NCBI GenBank assembly: GCA_030604825.1
Contig: JAUVVB010000008.1
Span: 1 to 64,000, forward strand
Length of the DNA: 64,000 nt
Reading direction: 5' to 3'
Source: Chloroflexota bacterium
GTDB taxonomy: Bacteria > Chloroflexota > Dehalococcoidia > E44-bin15
Of the stretch, positions 10,228 through 19,001 are shown one piece after another. The notes beneath the pieces were generated by a model that saw nothing but the letters and a program-made list of their open reading frames with translations, searched no databases and was not told the origin of the DNA. Both the position numbers and the translations under genes were made by a program. How positions within the stretch are numbered: the stretch's first letter is position 1; each line of letters begins with the position of its first letter.

Positions 10228-10442
10228 GCTAAACCTCTCCTTCTAGGTGGAAAAGCGGGGATTAAGCCTCTTCTTATTCTCAATTGCCGCTGCTGGCGCA
10301 TGCTCATCATCTCCTCCAGCCCCCAATGCTTCCAAAGGGTGAGCCCAAGGGAAGACCGTGGAGGAGTGGCTTGAGCTTCCTCCTCGATGAGCTGCTCGAT
10401 GGCAACCATAATAGCTGCCATCACCCCGCTCCTATCCTTCAT
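10224..10442 (-). CDS. Small conserved-type protein between two carboxylase subunits
   Basis: 72 aa ORF in the same orientation, overlapping the start of the downstream oadA-like gene; N-term MAAIMVAIEQLIEEEA. Confidence 0.5.
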   Translation of the reverse strand: MKDRSGVMAAIMVAIEQLIEEEAQATPPRSSLGLTLWKHWGLEEMMSMRQQRQLRIRRGLIPAFPPRRRGLA

Positions 10443-10451
10443 ATCCCTCCT

Positions 10452-12002
10452 CTAGAGCGGGATGTTTCCGTGCTTCTTGGGAGGGTTTGTGTCCCGCTTG
10501 TTTTGCAGCATCTCCAGGGCTTTGATCAGCTTGGGACGTGTCTCCCTGGGGTCGATGACATCATCTATGTAGCCCAATGAAGCCGCCACATATGGGTTGG
10601 CGAACTTGTCGATATAATCGGCGATGAGATTTCTGCGGGTCTCCTCGGGGTTTTCCGACTTGGCGATGGTGTCCCGGTAGATGATGTTCACCGCACCGTC
10701 GGGCCCCATAACGGCGATCTCAGCGGTGGGCCAGGCATAGTTTATATCGCCCCGCAGGTGCTTGCTGCTCATCACCACATAGGCACCTCCATAGGCCTTT
10801 CTGGTGATCACGCTCACCTTGGGAACGGTGGCCTCGGAGTAGGCATAGATCATCTTGGCGCCATGCTTTATGATCCCCCCGTATTCCTGATCGGTGCCCG
10901 GCATGAATCCGGGGACATCGGTGAGGGTGATTATGGGGATGTTGAAGCAATCGAGGAAGCGAACAAACCTTGCCCCCTTCATCGAGGCATCGATGTCAAT
11001 GACCCCCGCCGCTACGGAGGGCTGCTGGGCAACGATGCCCACCGAGCGCCCGTTGAGCCGGGCAAATCCGGTGATGATGTTGGCGGCATAGTGCTCGTGC
11101 ACCTCCATGAATTCCCCGTTATCCACCACCCTCCAGATGACCTCCTTCATGTTATACGCCTTTGAGGGGTCCTCGGGAACGATGTAGAGCAGCTCCTGGT
11201 CTATCCGGTTGGAGTCATCGCTTACCGGAGCTATGGGTGTCTCCTCCATGTTGTTCTGAGGGAAGTAGCTGAGGAGGCGGCGCACCTTCTCCAGGCAATC
11301 CTGGTCGTTCTCAGCCATGAAGTGGCAAACACCGCTCATGGTGGCGTGGGTCATCGCCCCGCCCAGTTGTTCGTGGGTCACCTCCTCCCCGGTAACCGCC
11401 TTGATCACATCCGGCCCGGTGATGTACATCTGCCCCGTTCCCTTCACCATGAAGATGAAATCGGTGAGGGCCGGGGAATACACGGCACCGCCAGCGGCAG
11501 GGCCCATGATCACCGATATCTGAGGGATAACCCCCGATGCCAGCGTATTGCGCAGGAAGATGTCGCCGTATCCACCAAGGCTCAAAACCCCCTCTTGAAT
11601 CCTAGCCCCTCCGGAATCGTTGAGCCCGATGATAGGCGCCCCATTCCTCACCGCCATGTCCATCACCTTACAGATCTTGTGGGAGACCACCTCCGATAGC
11701 GATCCCCCAAAGACGGTGAAGTCCTGAGCGAAGACATAGGTCAGCCTGCCATGGATATTGCCATATCCGGTGACCACGGCATCGCCGAGGAATTTCTTAT
11801 CGGCCAGGCCGAACTCGGTGGCGCGATGGGCGACAAAGGCATCCAGCTCCTCGAAGGTGCCCTCGTCGCAGAGAAGGGCGATGCGCTCCCTGGCGGTGAG
11901 CTTTCCCTTCTCATGCTGGGCCTCGATGCGCTTTGCTCCCCCTCCCAACTTTGCCTCCGCCCTGTGCTTGGTCAGGCTCTCCATCTTGTCTTCGATGGCC
12001 AT
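10452..12002 (-). CDS. Acyl-CoA (propionyl/methylmalonyl-CoA) carboxylase carboxyltransferase subunit
   Basis: [106 protein letters not shown]. Confidence 0.93.
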   Translation of the reverse strand: MAIEDKMESLTKHRAEAKLGGGAKRIEAQHEKGKLTARERIALLCDEGTFEELDAFVAHRATEFGLADKKFLGDAVVTGYGNIHGRLTYVFAQDFTVFGGSLSEVVSHKICKVMDMAVRNGAPIIGLNDSGGARIQEGVLSLGGYGDIFLRNTLASGVIPQISVIMGPAAGGAVYSPALTDFIFMVKGTGQMYITGPDVIKAVTGEEVTHEQLGGAMTHATMSGVCHFMAENDQDCLEKVRRLLSYFPQNNMEETPIAPVSDDSNRIDQELLYIVPEDPSKAYNMKEVIWRVVDNGEFMEVHEHYAANIITGFARLNGRSVGIVAQQPSVAAGVIDIDASMKGARFVRFLDCFNIPIITLTDVPGFMPGTDQEYGGIIKHGAKMIYAYSEATVPKVSVITRKAYGGAYVVMSSKHLRGDINYAWPTAEIAVMGPDGAVNIIYRDTIAKSENPEETRRNLIADYIDKFANPYVAASLGYIDDVIDPRETRPKLIKALEMLQNKRDTNPPKKHGNIPL

Positions 12003-12046
12003 CTCTTCCTCCGCAAGTTGGCTTTTGTGATTCTGGGCGCACGATT

Positions 12047-12076
12047 ATTGTATCATCCCTTTTCCCTAAAATGCAA
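12047..12076 (-). promoter_or_regulatory. Candidate sigma-70 promoter of the carboxylase-TCA-Hdr operon
   Basis: On minus strand: TTGCAT-N18-TACAAT upstream of the 12002 start. Confidence 0.4.
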
Positions 12077-12117
12077 GGAAAGGTGAAGCTGGGGACACCA
12101 CCGTGGGCAATTTGAGG

Positions 12118-12786
12118 CTACTTGAGAAAGCGAAGCTTTGGCTTCCCATCTTCCAGGATGATATAGGAGAAGCTATCCACGAAGTCCCCTGAGTCCCATA
12201 GCTCTATGTTCCTTGTGTTTATATTAGTGGGACAGTGGGTATGGCCGAGGAAGATGGCGCGGTATTTCTCCCTTTGTGCCCAGGTGATCGCCTGATAGTG
12301 GATAAAGGCGACATTGGCTACGTACTGGTCCTCTTTCCCCTCCCGCTTCAGCTCCTGGGGGTGGGGAGAAAGGTTCTGATAGATATGGGGATACCAGCGG
12401 CGGATCAGGGGAAATATGGGCTTTAGCAGCCTCTGAATGGGGGCAAAATTCCAGCCGTGGGCGAAGAAATAGCTATCTCTTGCCAGATGGGTGACCACCC
12501 TGGCCCCTTCCAGCCCCAGCCTTGGGGCAAAGCGGGGCAGGGCCCAATCGTGGTTTCCCCTGATGAGGATGGTGGGCACCCTTCTGGTGGTCTCCACCAG
12601 CGCCTGATGAGCGGGCTGGCCGATGATGTTATCTACGGTGTTGCGCCACAGATCAATGATATCTCCATTGCCAACGAAGAGGGAGGCCTCCCTCCCCACC
12701 TCCTCCAGAAGCTGGATTATCCTTTCCCCATCCTCCTGGCCGGAGCCGATGTGAAAATCTGAGGCAACATAGACCCTTTCTGCCAC
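12118..12786 (-). CDS. Metallophosphoesterase (calcineurin-like, UDP-diacylglucosamine pyrophosphohydrolase-like)
   Basis: VYVASDFHIGSGQED..LFVGNGDIIDLW..LIRGNHDWAL..FLGHTHCPTNI. Confidence 0.85.
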   Translation of the reverse strand: MAERVYVASDFHIGSGQEDGERIIQLLEEVGREASLFVGNGDIIDLWRNTVDNIIGQPAHQALVETTRRVPTILIRGNHDWALPRFAPRLGLEGARVVTHLARDSYFFAHGWNFAPIQRLLKPIFPLIRRWYPHIYQNLSPHPQELKREGKEDQYVANVAFIHYQAITWAQREKYRAIFLGHTHCPTNINTRNIELWDSGDFVDSFSYIILEDGKPKLRFLK

Positions 12787-13668
12787 TCATCCCCCCTCCC
12801 TCTCGGCGATGGCCTGGGCCATCTCCAGAAGCCTGCTCGCCATTCTTGCCTGGGGGGTATCGATCATCTTGCCATCAAGGGAGGTGGAGGCGAAGCCCTG
12901 GGCTTCGGCAGCCTCGAAGGCCTCAACAACCCTTCTGGCATGGGCTATCTCCTCTTCCGTGGGGCGGAAGACCTGATTCACCGGCTCAATCTGGCTGGGG
13001 TGAATGAGGAACTTGCCCTCAAAGCCCAGGCTGCGGGCAAGCCTTGACTCCCTCACCAGCCCCTCCTCATCCCTGAAGTCATTATACGGGGTGTCGATGG
13101 CGATGACGCTGGCAGCCCTGGCGGCGATGACCACCATCATCCTGGGGAAGAGGAGCTCAGCACCCTCCTCAGTGCGCGCCATCCCCGTATCAAGGGTGAA
13201 ATCCTCAGCGCCAAAGGCGATGCCCACCACCCTGGGCGAGGCGCTGGCAATCTGGAAAGCATGGAGCATTCCCATAGCGGTCTCGACCCACGGGATGAGC
13301 TTGATATGCCCCTGTTTGAGCCCCCTTTCCGACTCCAATCTCTCAATGATGGCCTCCACCCTCCTCACCTCGTCGCTGGAGCCGGGCTTGGGCTGGCTGA
13401 TGCCATCGATGCCAGGGACGATCACCGCCTCCAGGTCCTGCTGGGCATAGCCGCTTTGGAGGGAATTGATGCGCAGCAAGACCCGCTGCCCTTTAAGGGG
13501 AAGCCCGGCTATGGAGTCCCTCACCAAGGCTCTGGCCTTGGCCTTCTCCGCCACAGCTACCGAGTCCTCGAGGTCGAGCACCAGCGCATCGGCGGGAAGG
13601 GAGCGCGCCTTTTCTATCATGTTCTCTCTGATCCCGGGGACGAAGAGCAATGTCCTCAGTGGTTCCAT
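12787..13668 (-). CDS. HpcH/HpaI aldolase / citrate lyase beta (CitE-like) family
   Basis: MEPLRTLLFVPGIRENMIEKARSLPADALVLDLEDSVAVAEKAKAR..RINSLQSGYAQQDL..FGAEDFTLDTG; start refined to 13668 (track ORF begins 13773). Confidence 0.88.
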   Translation of the reverse strand: MEPLRTLLFVPGIRENMIEKARSLPADALVLDLEDSVAVAEKAKARALVRDSIAGLPLKGQRVLLRINSLQSGYAQQDLEAVIVPGIDGISQPKPGSSDEVRRVEAIIERLESERGLKQGHIKLIPWVETAMGMLHAFQIASASPRVVGIAFGAEDFTLDTGMARTEEGAELLFPRMMVVIAARAASVIAIDTPYNDFRDEEGLVRESRLARSLGFEGKFLIHPSQIEPVNQVFRPTEEEIAHARRVVEAFEAAEAQGFASTSLDGKMIDTPQARMASRLLEMAQAIAEREGG

Positions 13669-13919
13669 TTTCCTTCCTTCATGCTGAAGGCTAGTATGGA
13701 ATTTCCGCCTTTCCCTGTCAAGGGCAATATGACACCCCAAGCCGCTATTTTCAATGGCAAAAGAAAAGTGCAAAACTCCAAAGGGAAAGGGAAGGCGCTT
13801 GCGATTCGGATCTGCGATGTGGCAGCTTGGATGAAGTGCTAACTCTGAGTTAGGAAGAGTTTTTGGCTGCTAGGCGCTTCTAGGTTCTTGTGTTTGCTCG
13901 AAAGGCGGCTTCTGCTCTT

Positions 13920-13948
13920 TTGACCTCGGCACGGATACAAGTTAGTAT
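13920..13948 (+). promoter_or_regulatory. Candidate promoter of mazEF
   Basis: TTGACC-N17-TAGTAT; followed by inverted repeat TACCA-TT-TGGTA at 13975-13986. Confidence 0.55.
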
Positions 13949-13997
13949 GTAAACAGGGTAGGAAAAATCATTAGTACCATTTGGTAAGGGGGTTGCG

Positions 13998-14240
13998 ATG
14001 GCTGATACTGGGAAGCTGACAATTAGTTTGCCACGCGATCTAATTTCCTTCGCTGACAAGCTGTCCAAGGAAAGAAATACCAGCCGTAGCGGGGCGATTG
14101 CTAGCGTCTTGCAAGAACTGGCGAAGGAACGAGAGCGGGCTCAGATGGTTGAAGGCTATAAGGTAATGGCTGAGCAAAATCGTGAGTTTGCTGCTAGGAC
14201 TTTGCCGTTGGCTAACGAAGTATTACCTGAGTGGAAATAG
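13998..14240 (+). CDS. Ribbon-helix-helix/MazE-like antitoxin
   Basis: MADTGKLTISLPRDLISFADKLSKERNTSRSGAIASVLQELAKERE; directly upstream of MazF-like gene. Confidence 0.82.
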   Translation: MADTGKLTISLPRDLISFADKLSKERNTSRSGAIASVLQELAKERERAQMVEGYKVMAEQNREFAARTLPLANEVLPEWK

Positions 14241-14246
14241 CCGGTC

Positions 14247-14585
14247 GTGGTTAAGCGTGGCGAGATATACTTGGTAGACTGGAGTCCTGGGAGAGGTAGC
14301 GAGCAGAGCGGGTTAAGGCCCGCTCTAGTTATTCAAAATGATGTCGGAAACCAATATAGCCCGACCACAATTGTTGCTGCCATCTCCACAGCCCCTGTTA
14401 AGCCGTATCCCTTCGTTGTCCTAATTACGGCCTCGGAAAGTGGACTGCCCAAAGATAGCAGTATTAATCTCTCAGCGATAATGACGATAGATAAAACGCG
14501 GCTCCGAGACAAATGTGGCGAATTGAGCCAGGCTAAGATGGCCGAAGTTGATATTGCTATCATGAAGAGCCTGGCGCTGGACTAG
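14247..14585 (+). CDS. MazF/PemK family endoribonuclease toxin
   Basis: VKRGEIYLVDWSPGRGSEQSGLRPALVIQNDVGNQYSPTTIVAAIST. Confidence 0.92.
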   Translation: MVKRGEIYLVDWSPGRGSEQSGLRPALVIQNDVGNQYSPTTIVAAISTAPVKPYPFVVLITASESGLPKDSSINLSAIMTIDKTRLRDKCGELSQAKMAEVDIAIMKSLALD

Positions 14586-14592
14586 TTACCAG

Positions 14593-14620
14593 TTCTTGGG
14601 AACTGCTTCTTGGGAACTGC
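14593..14620 (+). repeat. Perfect head-to-tail duplication of 14-mer TTCTTGGGAACTGC
   Basis: 14593-14606 and 14607-14620 identical. Confidence 0.9.
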
Positions 14621-14750
14621 CTTTTGGTGAGGGATAAATAGCACGGCTTATGCACCCTTAAATCGATCAGCACCCAAATTCGCAGTTTTGTATTTCCCTC
14701 AAAGCTGTGGGCTTATGCTAGAATCTGAGCAGCGGCAAAAAGGATAACAA

Positions 14751-15584
14751 ATGAGCAGCTATGAGCTCGGCATTACCCGATGCGGGAACAAGGAGTTCAG
14801 GTGGGGGGAGCGTACCTATATCATGGGGGTGATCAACCTCTCCCCCAATTCCTTCTCCGGCGATGGGCTGACGGGGGTGGAGGCTGCCCTGGCCCGGGCA
14901 AGGCGCCTGGTCGAGGAGGGCGCCGACATCCTCGATGTGGGTGGTGAATCCACCCGTCCCCGGTCAACCCCCCTATCGGCGGAGGAGGAGCTGAGGAGGG
15001 TGATCCCGGTCATCGAAAGGATGACCGCGGAGGTTAGCGTGCCCATAAGCATTGACACCTATAAGTCCGAGGTGGCGCGGCATGCCCTCAGGGCTGGGGC
15101 GAGGATGGTCAACGACGTTTGGGGGCTAAGGGGTGACCCAGAACTGGCGACGGTGGCTGCCCAGGAGGGGGTCCCCTTGGTCATCGTGGCCAATCAGCGG
15201 GAGACCACATATCAGGAGGTCGTTCCTGAGGTGCTGAATTCCCTGAAGAGGGGCATAAAGCTGGCGTTGGATAGCGGGGTTGCCTGGGAGAACATCATCA
15301 TCGACCCCGGGATTGGCTTTGGCAAGACCCTGGAGGGGAATCTGGAGCTCATCCGCCGCCTGGGAGAGCTCAGGGAGGTGGGCAGGCCCCTCCTGCTGGG
15401 CACCTCGCGCAAATCGATGATCGGGCTGGTGCTCGACCTTCCTGCGGACGAGCGCCTTGAGGGGACGGCGGCCACGGTAGCCCTGGGGATTGCCAATGGC
15501 GCTGATATGGTTCGAGTGCATGACGTTCTTCCCATGGTTCGGGTTTCAAGGATGACTGACGCCATCGTCAGGGGAAGGTGGTAA
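14751..15584 (+). CDS. folP: Dihydropteroate synthase
   Basis: MGVINLSPNSFSGDG..GADILDVGGESTRPRSTPLSAEEELRRVIPVI..DPGIGFGKTLEGNLELI. Confidence 0.95.
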   Translation: MSSYELGITRCGNKEFRWGERTYIMGVINLSPNSFSGDGLTGVEAALARARRLVEEGADILDVGGESTRPRSTPLSAEEELRRVIPVIERMTAEVSVPISIDTYKSEVARHALRAGARMVNDVWGLRGDPELATVAAQEGVPLVIVANQRETTYQEVVPEVLNSLKRGIKLALDSGVAWENIIIDPGIGFGKTLEGNLELIRRLGELREVGRPLLLGTSRKSMIGLVLDLPADERLEGTAATVALGIANGADMVRVHDVLPMVRVSRMTDAIVRGRW

Positions 15585-15586
15585 GC

Positions 15587-16102
15587 ATGGAGGTGAGGCG
15601 TCATCTTGCCCCCGGGGCGGTAACCATCTTTCTGGCCTTGGGGTCCAATTTAGGGGATCGCCGCGCCAACCTGGGGAAGGCGCTTCAGCTTCTCGGTGAG
15701 AGGCTGTCTGTAGAGCGGGTTTCCTCCCTCTACGAGACCGAGCCGGTGGGGTTTGAGGAGCAACCCCCCTTTCTAAATGCGGTGCTCCGCGCCACCACCG
15801 AGATCGGCCCCTTCCAGCTCCTTTCCCTGGTCAAGGGGATCGAGGTCGCTTTGGGGAGGATGCCCAGCTTCGCCAATGCCCCCCGCCCCATCGACATTGA
15901 CATCCTTTTCTATGGCGATCTGGTCATCGAGGCGCCACAACTGGGCATTCCCCATCCCCGTTTGGAGGAGCGGGCCTTTGTGCTCATCCCCCTGGCGGAG
16001 ATCGCCCCTGAACTGGTGCACCCGCTAAGCGGTCGCACCATCGAGGATTTGATGAAAAACAGGCGCCGCGGTGGGGTGAGGAAAATCGGCAAACTGGGGT
16101 AA
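15587..16102 (+). CDS. folK: 2-amino-4-hydroxy-6-hydroxymethyldihydropteridine pyrophosphokinase
   Basis: FLALGSNLGDRRANL..SSLYETEPVGFEEQPPFLNAV..RPIDIDILFYGDLVI..PHPRLEERAFVLIPLAEIAP; start refined from 15578. Confidence 0.94.
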   Translation: MEVRRHLAPGAVTIFLALGSNLGDRRANLGKALQLLGERLSVERVSSLYETEPVGFEEQPPFLNAVLRATTEIGPFQLLSLVKGIEVALGRMPSFANAPRPIDIDILFYGDLVIEAPQLGIPHPRLEERAFVLIPLAEIAPELVHPLSGRTIEDLMKNRRRGGVRKIGKLG

Positions 16103-16105
16103 AGG

Positions 16106-16468
16106 ATGTACGAGGTATCGGTTGAGGAACACTTCGACGCAGCGCACTACCTGAGGGGTTATGGCGGGAGATGCGAGAAGCTCCATGGCCATCGCTTCGA
16201 AGTCCAGGTCACCGTTCAGGCCCAGGGGGTTGACGAGATCGGGCTGGCCTATGACTTTGGGGAGCTGCGGAAGAAGCTGAGGGAGGTATTGGAGCGCTTC
16301 GATCACACCTGCCTCAACGAAACGCCCCCCTTTGACCGGATAAACCCTTCCTCGGAAAACATCGCCGCCACCATCTATAACGAGTTCCAGGGCAACATGG
16401 GGGAAATACCCATCTTGCGGGTAAGGGTTTGCGAATCCCCGCAAGCCTGTGTTACCTATTCCCCCTGA
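16106..16468 (+). CDS. 6-pyruvoyltetrahydropterin synthase/QueD family with adjacent Cys-Glu active-site motif (PTPS-III-like, putative FolB replacement)
   Basis: EEHFDAAHYLRGYGGRCEKLHGHRFEVQV; CExxHGH. Confidence 0.88.
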   Translation: MYEVSVEEHFDAAHYLRGYGGRCEKLHGHRFEVQVTVQAQGVDEIGLAYDFGELRKKLREVLERFDHTCLNETPPFDRINPSSENIAATIYNEFQGNMGEIPILRVRVCESPQACVTYSP

Positions 16469-16710
16469 TCCTTGGCCTCGGAGGAAGGGGCACTTTCCTC
16501 GGTGAGCTCTTCTGGTTTCGGGGCCTCGATCTCGGTTACCGCCATGGTCCATCCGATCCAAAATGCCAGTGCCAGCACTGACAAGAAAACGATGATTACT
16601 GGAGCGGCGATGGCCCAGTAGTTCTCGAGGGCTAGCCCCCAACCAAAGGCAACGGCCATCAAAATGGTAACCAAGCAGATAAGCCCACCTACTATCCTAG
16701 AAGCTGCCAT
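16456..16710 (-). CDS. Small two-TM membrane protein
   Basis: Two hydrophobic segments (IVGGLICLVTILMAVAFGWGLAL; YWAIAAPVIIVFLSVLALAFWIG). Confidence 0.6.
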   Translation of the reverse strand: MAASRIVGGLICLVTILMAVAFGWGLALENYWAIAAPVIIVFLSVLALAFWIGWTMAVTEIEAPKPEELTEESAPSSEAKDQGE

Positions 16711-16714
16711 GCCT

Positions 16715-16915
16715 CTATGCTACCTCCCGATCTTGATTGCGAACCTCTGGGGGGAGCAGATTGGGGATGGTATCCTCTATGGGATAGCTTACCGAGCAAC
16801 TGGCGCAATATAGGGAGCCTTTAACCACCTCCTTTTCATCCTCCTCCTCCGCGTTCAGCTGCAGGGGACCCTTGCAGAGCGGGCAAGCGAGGATTTCCAT
16901 GAGATCTTTTTTCAT
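16715..16915 (-). CDS. Trm112-like/UPF0434 zinc-binding protein
   Basis: LMEILACPLCKGPLQL..GSLYCASCSVSYPIEDTIPNLLPPE. Confidence 0.88.
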   Translation of the reverse strand: MKKDLMEILACPLCKGPLQLNAEEEDEKEVVKGSLYCASCSVSYPIEDTIPNLLPPEVRNQDREVA

Positions 16916-16989
16916 CGTTCCCCCTATCGTTTCTCGCCGCTAGAATTCTACTTCAAAGCCCTTGCTACGTCAACATGAGCGCCTTTGCC

Positions 16990-17019
16990 TTGACAGTGCC
17001 CTCCCCCTGGGCATAGAAT
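16990..17019 (+). promoter_or_regulatory. Candidate sigma-70 promoter
   Basis: TTGACA-N18-TAGAAT upstream of the ATG at 17048. Confidence 0.6.
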
Positions 17020-17047
17020 GCTGAGAGCTAGCATAGAGGGAGGAAAG

Positions 17048-18010
17048 ATGAAAAGGACCAGGATCTGCCAGCTTCTGGGCATCGATTACCCCATAATCCA
17101 GGGAGGGATGACCTGGGTTGCCAATGCCGAGCTTGCCGCTGCCGTTTCCAGTGCCGGGGCGCTGGGCATCATCAGCCCCAACGCGGGGATGGAGCTTGAG
17201 GGGGACATGGTGGAGCACCTAAGGGGGCAGGTAAGAAAGGCGAAGAGCCTGACCGATAAGCCCTTCGCGGTAAACCTATCGGCACAGTTCCCGGAGGAGG
17301 ATTTCAGGAAGCTGGTTGGGGTGCTCACCGGGGAGGGGGTGAGGGTGGTGACGGTTTCGGCGGGAAGTCCCGCCCGTTATACCGGCCTGCTAAAGGATGC
17401 CGGGCTCACCGTGCTTCATGTGATTGCCTCGGTCAGGCATGCCAAGAGGGCGGAGGCGGAGGGGGTGGATGCGGTCATCGCCGAGGGTTACGAGGCCGGC
17501 GGTCACAATGGCCTTGATGAGCTACCCACCATGGTGCTTGTGCCCCAGGTGGTGGACACGGTGGATATCCCGGTGGTCGCTGCGGGAGGCATCGCCGATG
17601 CCCGGGGGGTTGCTGCTGCCTTTGCCGTGGGCGCTGAGGGGGTCCAGATGGGAACCCGATTTGTGGCCACCCACGAGTGCGTGGCCCACCCCAAATTCAA
17701 GGAAGGAATCGTGAACGCCTCGGACACGGGAACGGCGGTCACGGGGAGGAGGCTCGGCCCCTCCCGGGTGCTCAAGGGGGAGTGGGTATCGAAGCTTATG
17801 GAGGTGGAGGCTAAGGGGGCAACGGCGGAGGAGCTTCTGGTCTTCATCGAGCTGGGCAGGTCGCGAAAGGGGGAACTGGAAGGAGATCCGAGCGATGGCG
17901 AGGCATACTGCGGTGCCATAGCGGGGATGATCAATGAGATCGTGAGTGCTGCCGATGTGGTGAAGAGCATCGTTGATGGCTATTCTGAGGTAGTGGCCCG
18001 ATTGAGATAA
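17048..18010 (+). CDS. Nitronate monooxygenase / FabK-like flavoprotein
   Basis: ICQLLGIDYPIIQGGMTWVANAELAAAVSSAGALGIISPNAG..GYEAGGHNG..VAAGGIADARGVAAAFAVGAEGVQMGTRFVATHEC. Confidence 0.9.
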   Translation: MKRTRICQLLGIDYPIIQGGMTWVANAELAAAVSSAGALGIISPNAGMELEGDMVEHLRGQVRKAKSLTDKPFAVNLSAQFPEEDFRKLVGVLTGEGVRVVTVSAGSPARYTGLLKDAGLTVLHVIASVRHAKRAEAEGVDAVIAEGYEAGGHNGLDELPTMVLVPQVVDTVDIPVVAAGGIADARGVAAAFAVGAEGVQMGTRFVATHECVAHPKFKEGIVNASDTGTAVTGRRLGPSRVLKGEWVSKLMEVEAKGATAEELLVFIELGRSRKGELEGDPSDGEAYCGAIAGMINEIVSAADVVKSIVDGYSEVVARLR

Positions 18011-18034
18011 GCATAGGCTATCAGGAGGTGATAG

Positions 18035-18997
18035 GTGAAGAAAACGAGGCTTTGCCAGCTTTTGGGGATCGAGCATCCCATAATTCAAGGGGGGATGAGC
18101 CTCATTGCCAGTGCCGAGCTTGCTGCTGCAGTTTCCAATGCCGGAGGGCTGGGGATAATCAGCCCAAATGCCAGGGAGCCCGACTGGGGAAAGGTGGCCC
18201 ATAATCTCAGAGAGCAGATCGCAAAGGCCAAGGGGCTTACCGATAAGCCCTTTGGCGTCAATTTCTCCATCCAGCTCATCGGTGAAGATAGGACGCTTAT
18301 CGATACCGCCATTGAGCAGGGGGTCAGGGTGGTCACCGTGGGTGCGGGAAGCCCCGCCCTTCATACCAGGTATTTCAAGGAGCATGGGGTCAAGGTTCTC
18401 CATGTGGTAGCCTCGGTAAGGCATGCCAAAAGGGCAGAGGCGGAAGGGGTGGATGCGGTCATCGCCGAGGGCTACGAGTCCGGGGGGCTCAACAGCCCTG
18501 ATGAGCTCACCACCTTTGTCCTGGTGCCCCAGGTGGTGGACGCGGTGGATATTCCTGTGGTGGCTGCGGGAGGCATCGCCGATGCCCGGGGATTTGTCGC
18601 TGCCCTTGCCCTGGGCGCTGAGGGGGTCCAGATGGGAACCCGCTTTATCCCCACCCGGGAATGCATCGCCAGCGAAAACTACAAAAAGGCCATTCTGGAA
18701 GCTATCGACACCAGCACCGTGATCATGGGGAGGAGGCTCATCCCCACCAGGGCGCTCAAGAACGAGCTCACCAAGGAGGTGCTGGAGAAGGAGGCTGCCG
18801 GTGCCTCTCCCCAAGAGCTGCTATCCATCCTGGCTCCGGGCCTGACCGCGGCAGCGGCGCTCGAGGGCGACATGGTTCATGGTCAGGTGCTGAGTGGCGC
18901 CGTAGCCGGGATGATCAATGAGATCGTGAGTGCCGGCGACGTGGTGAGAAGCATCATGGAGGGCTATGACCGGATAGTGGCGGGCTTGAAGGATTAG
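18035..18997 (+). CDS. Nitronate monooxygenase / FabK-like flavoprotein (tandem paralog)
   Basis: LCQLLGIEHPIIQGGMSLIASAELAAAVSNAGGLGIISPNA; same architecture as upstream gene. Confidence 0.9.
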   Translation: MKKTRLCQLLGIEHPIIQGGMSLIASAELAAAVSNAGGLGIISPNAREPDWGKVAHNLREQIAKAKGLTDKPFGVNFSIQLIGEDRTLIDTAIEQGVRVVTVGAGSPALHTRYFKEHGVKVLHVVASVRHAKRAEAEGVDAVIAEGYESGGLNSPDELTTFVLVPQVVDAVDIPVVAAGGIADARGFVAALALGAEGVQMGTRFIPTRECIASENYKKAILEAIDTSTVIMGRRLIPTRALKNELTKEVLEKEAAGASPQELLSILAPGLTAAAALEGDMVHGQVLSGAVAGMINEIVSAGDVVRSIMEGYDRIVAGLKD

Positions 18998-19001
18998 CCG
19001 A

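Noticed and set aside
13839-13853. CTAACTCTGAGTTAG palindrome upstream of mazEF
   Set aside because: Perfect but short with minimal loop, lies upstream of the likely promoter; insufficient evidence for an operator or terminator.
14719-14724. TGCTAGAAT extended -10 ahead of folP
   Set aside because: No acceptable -35 at the right distance; kept out of the feature list.
17522-18814. Minus-strand 430 aa ORF
   Set aside because: Antisense mirror of the two FabK/NMO genes; composition artefact of GC-rich codon bias.
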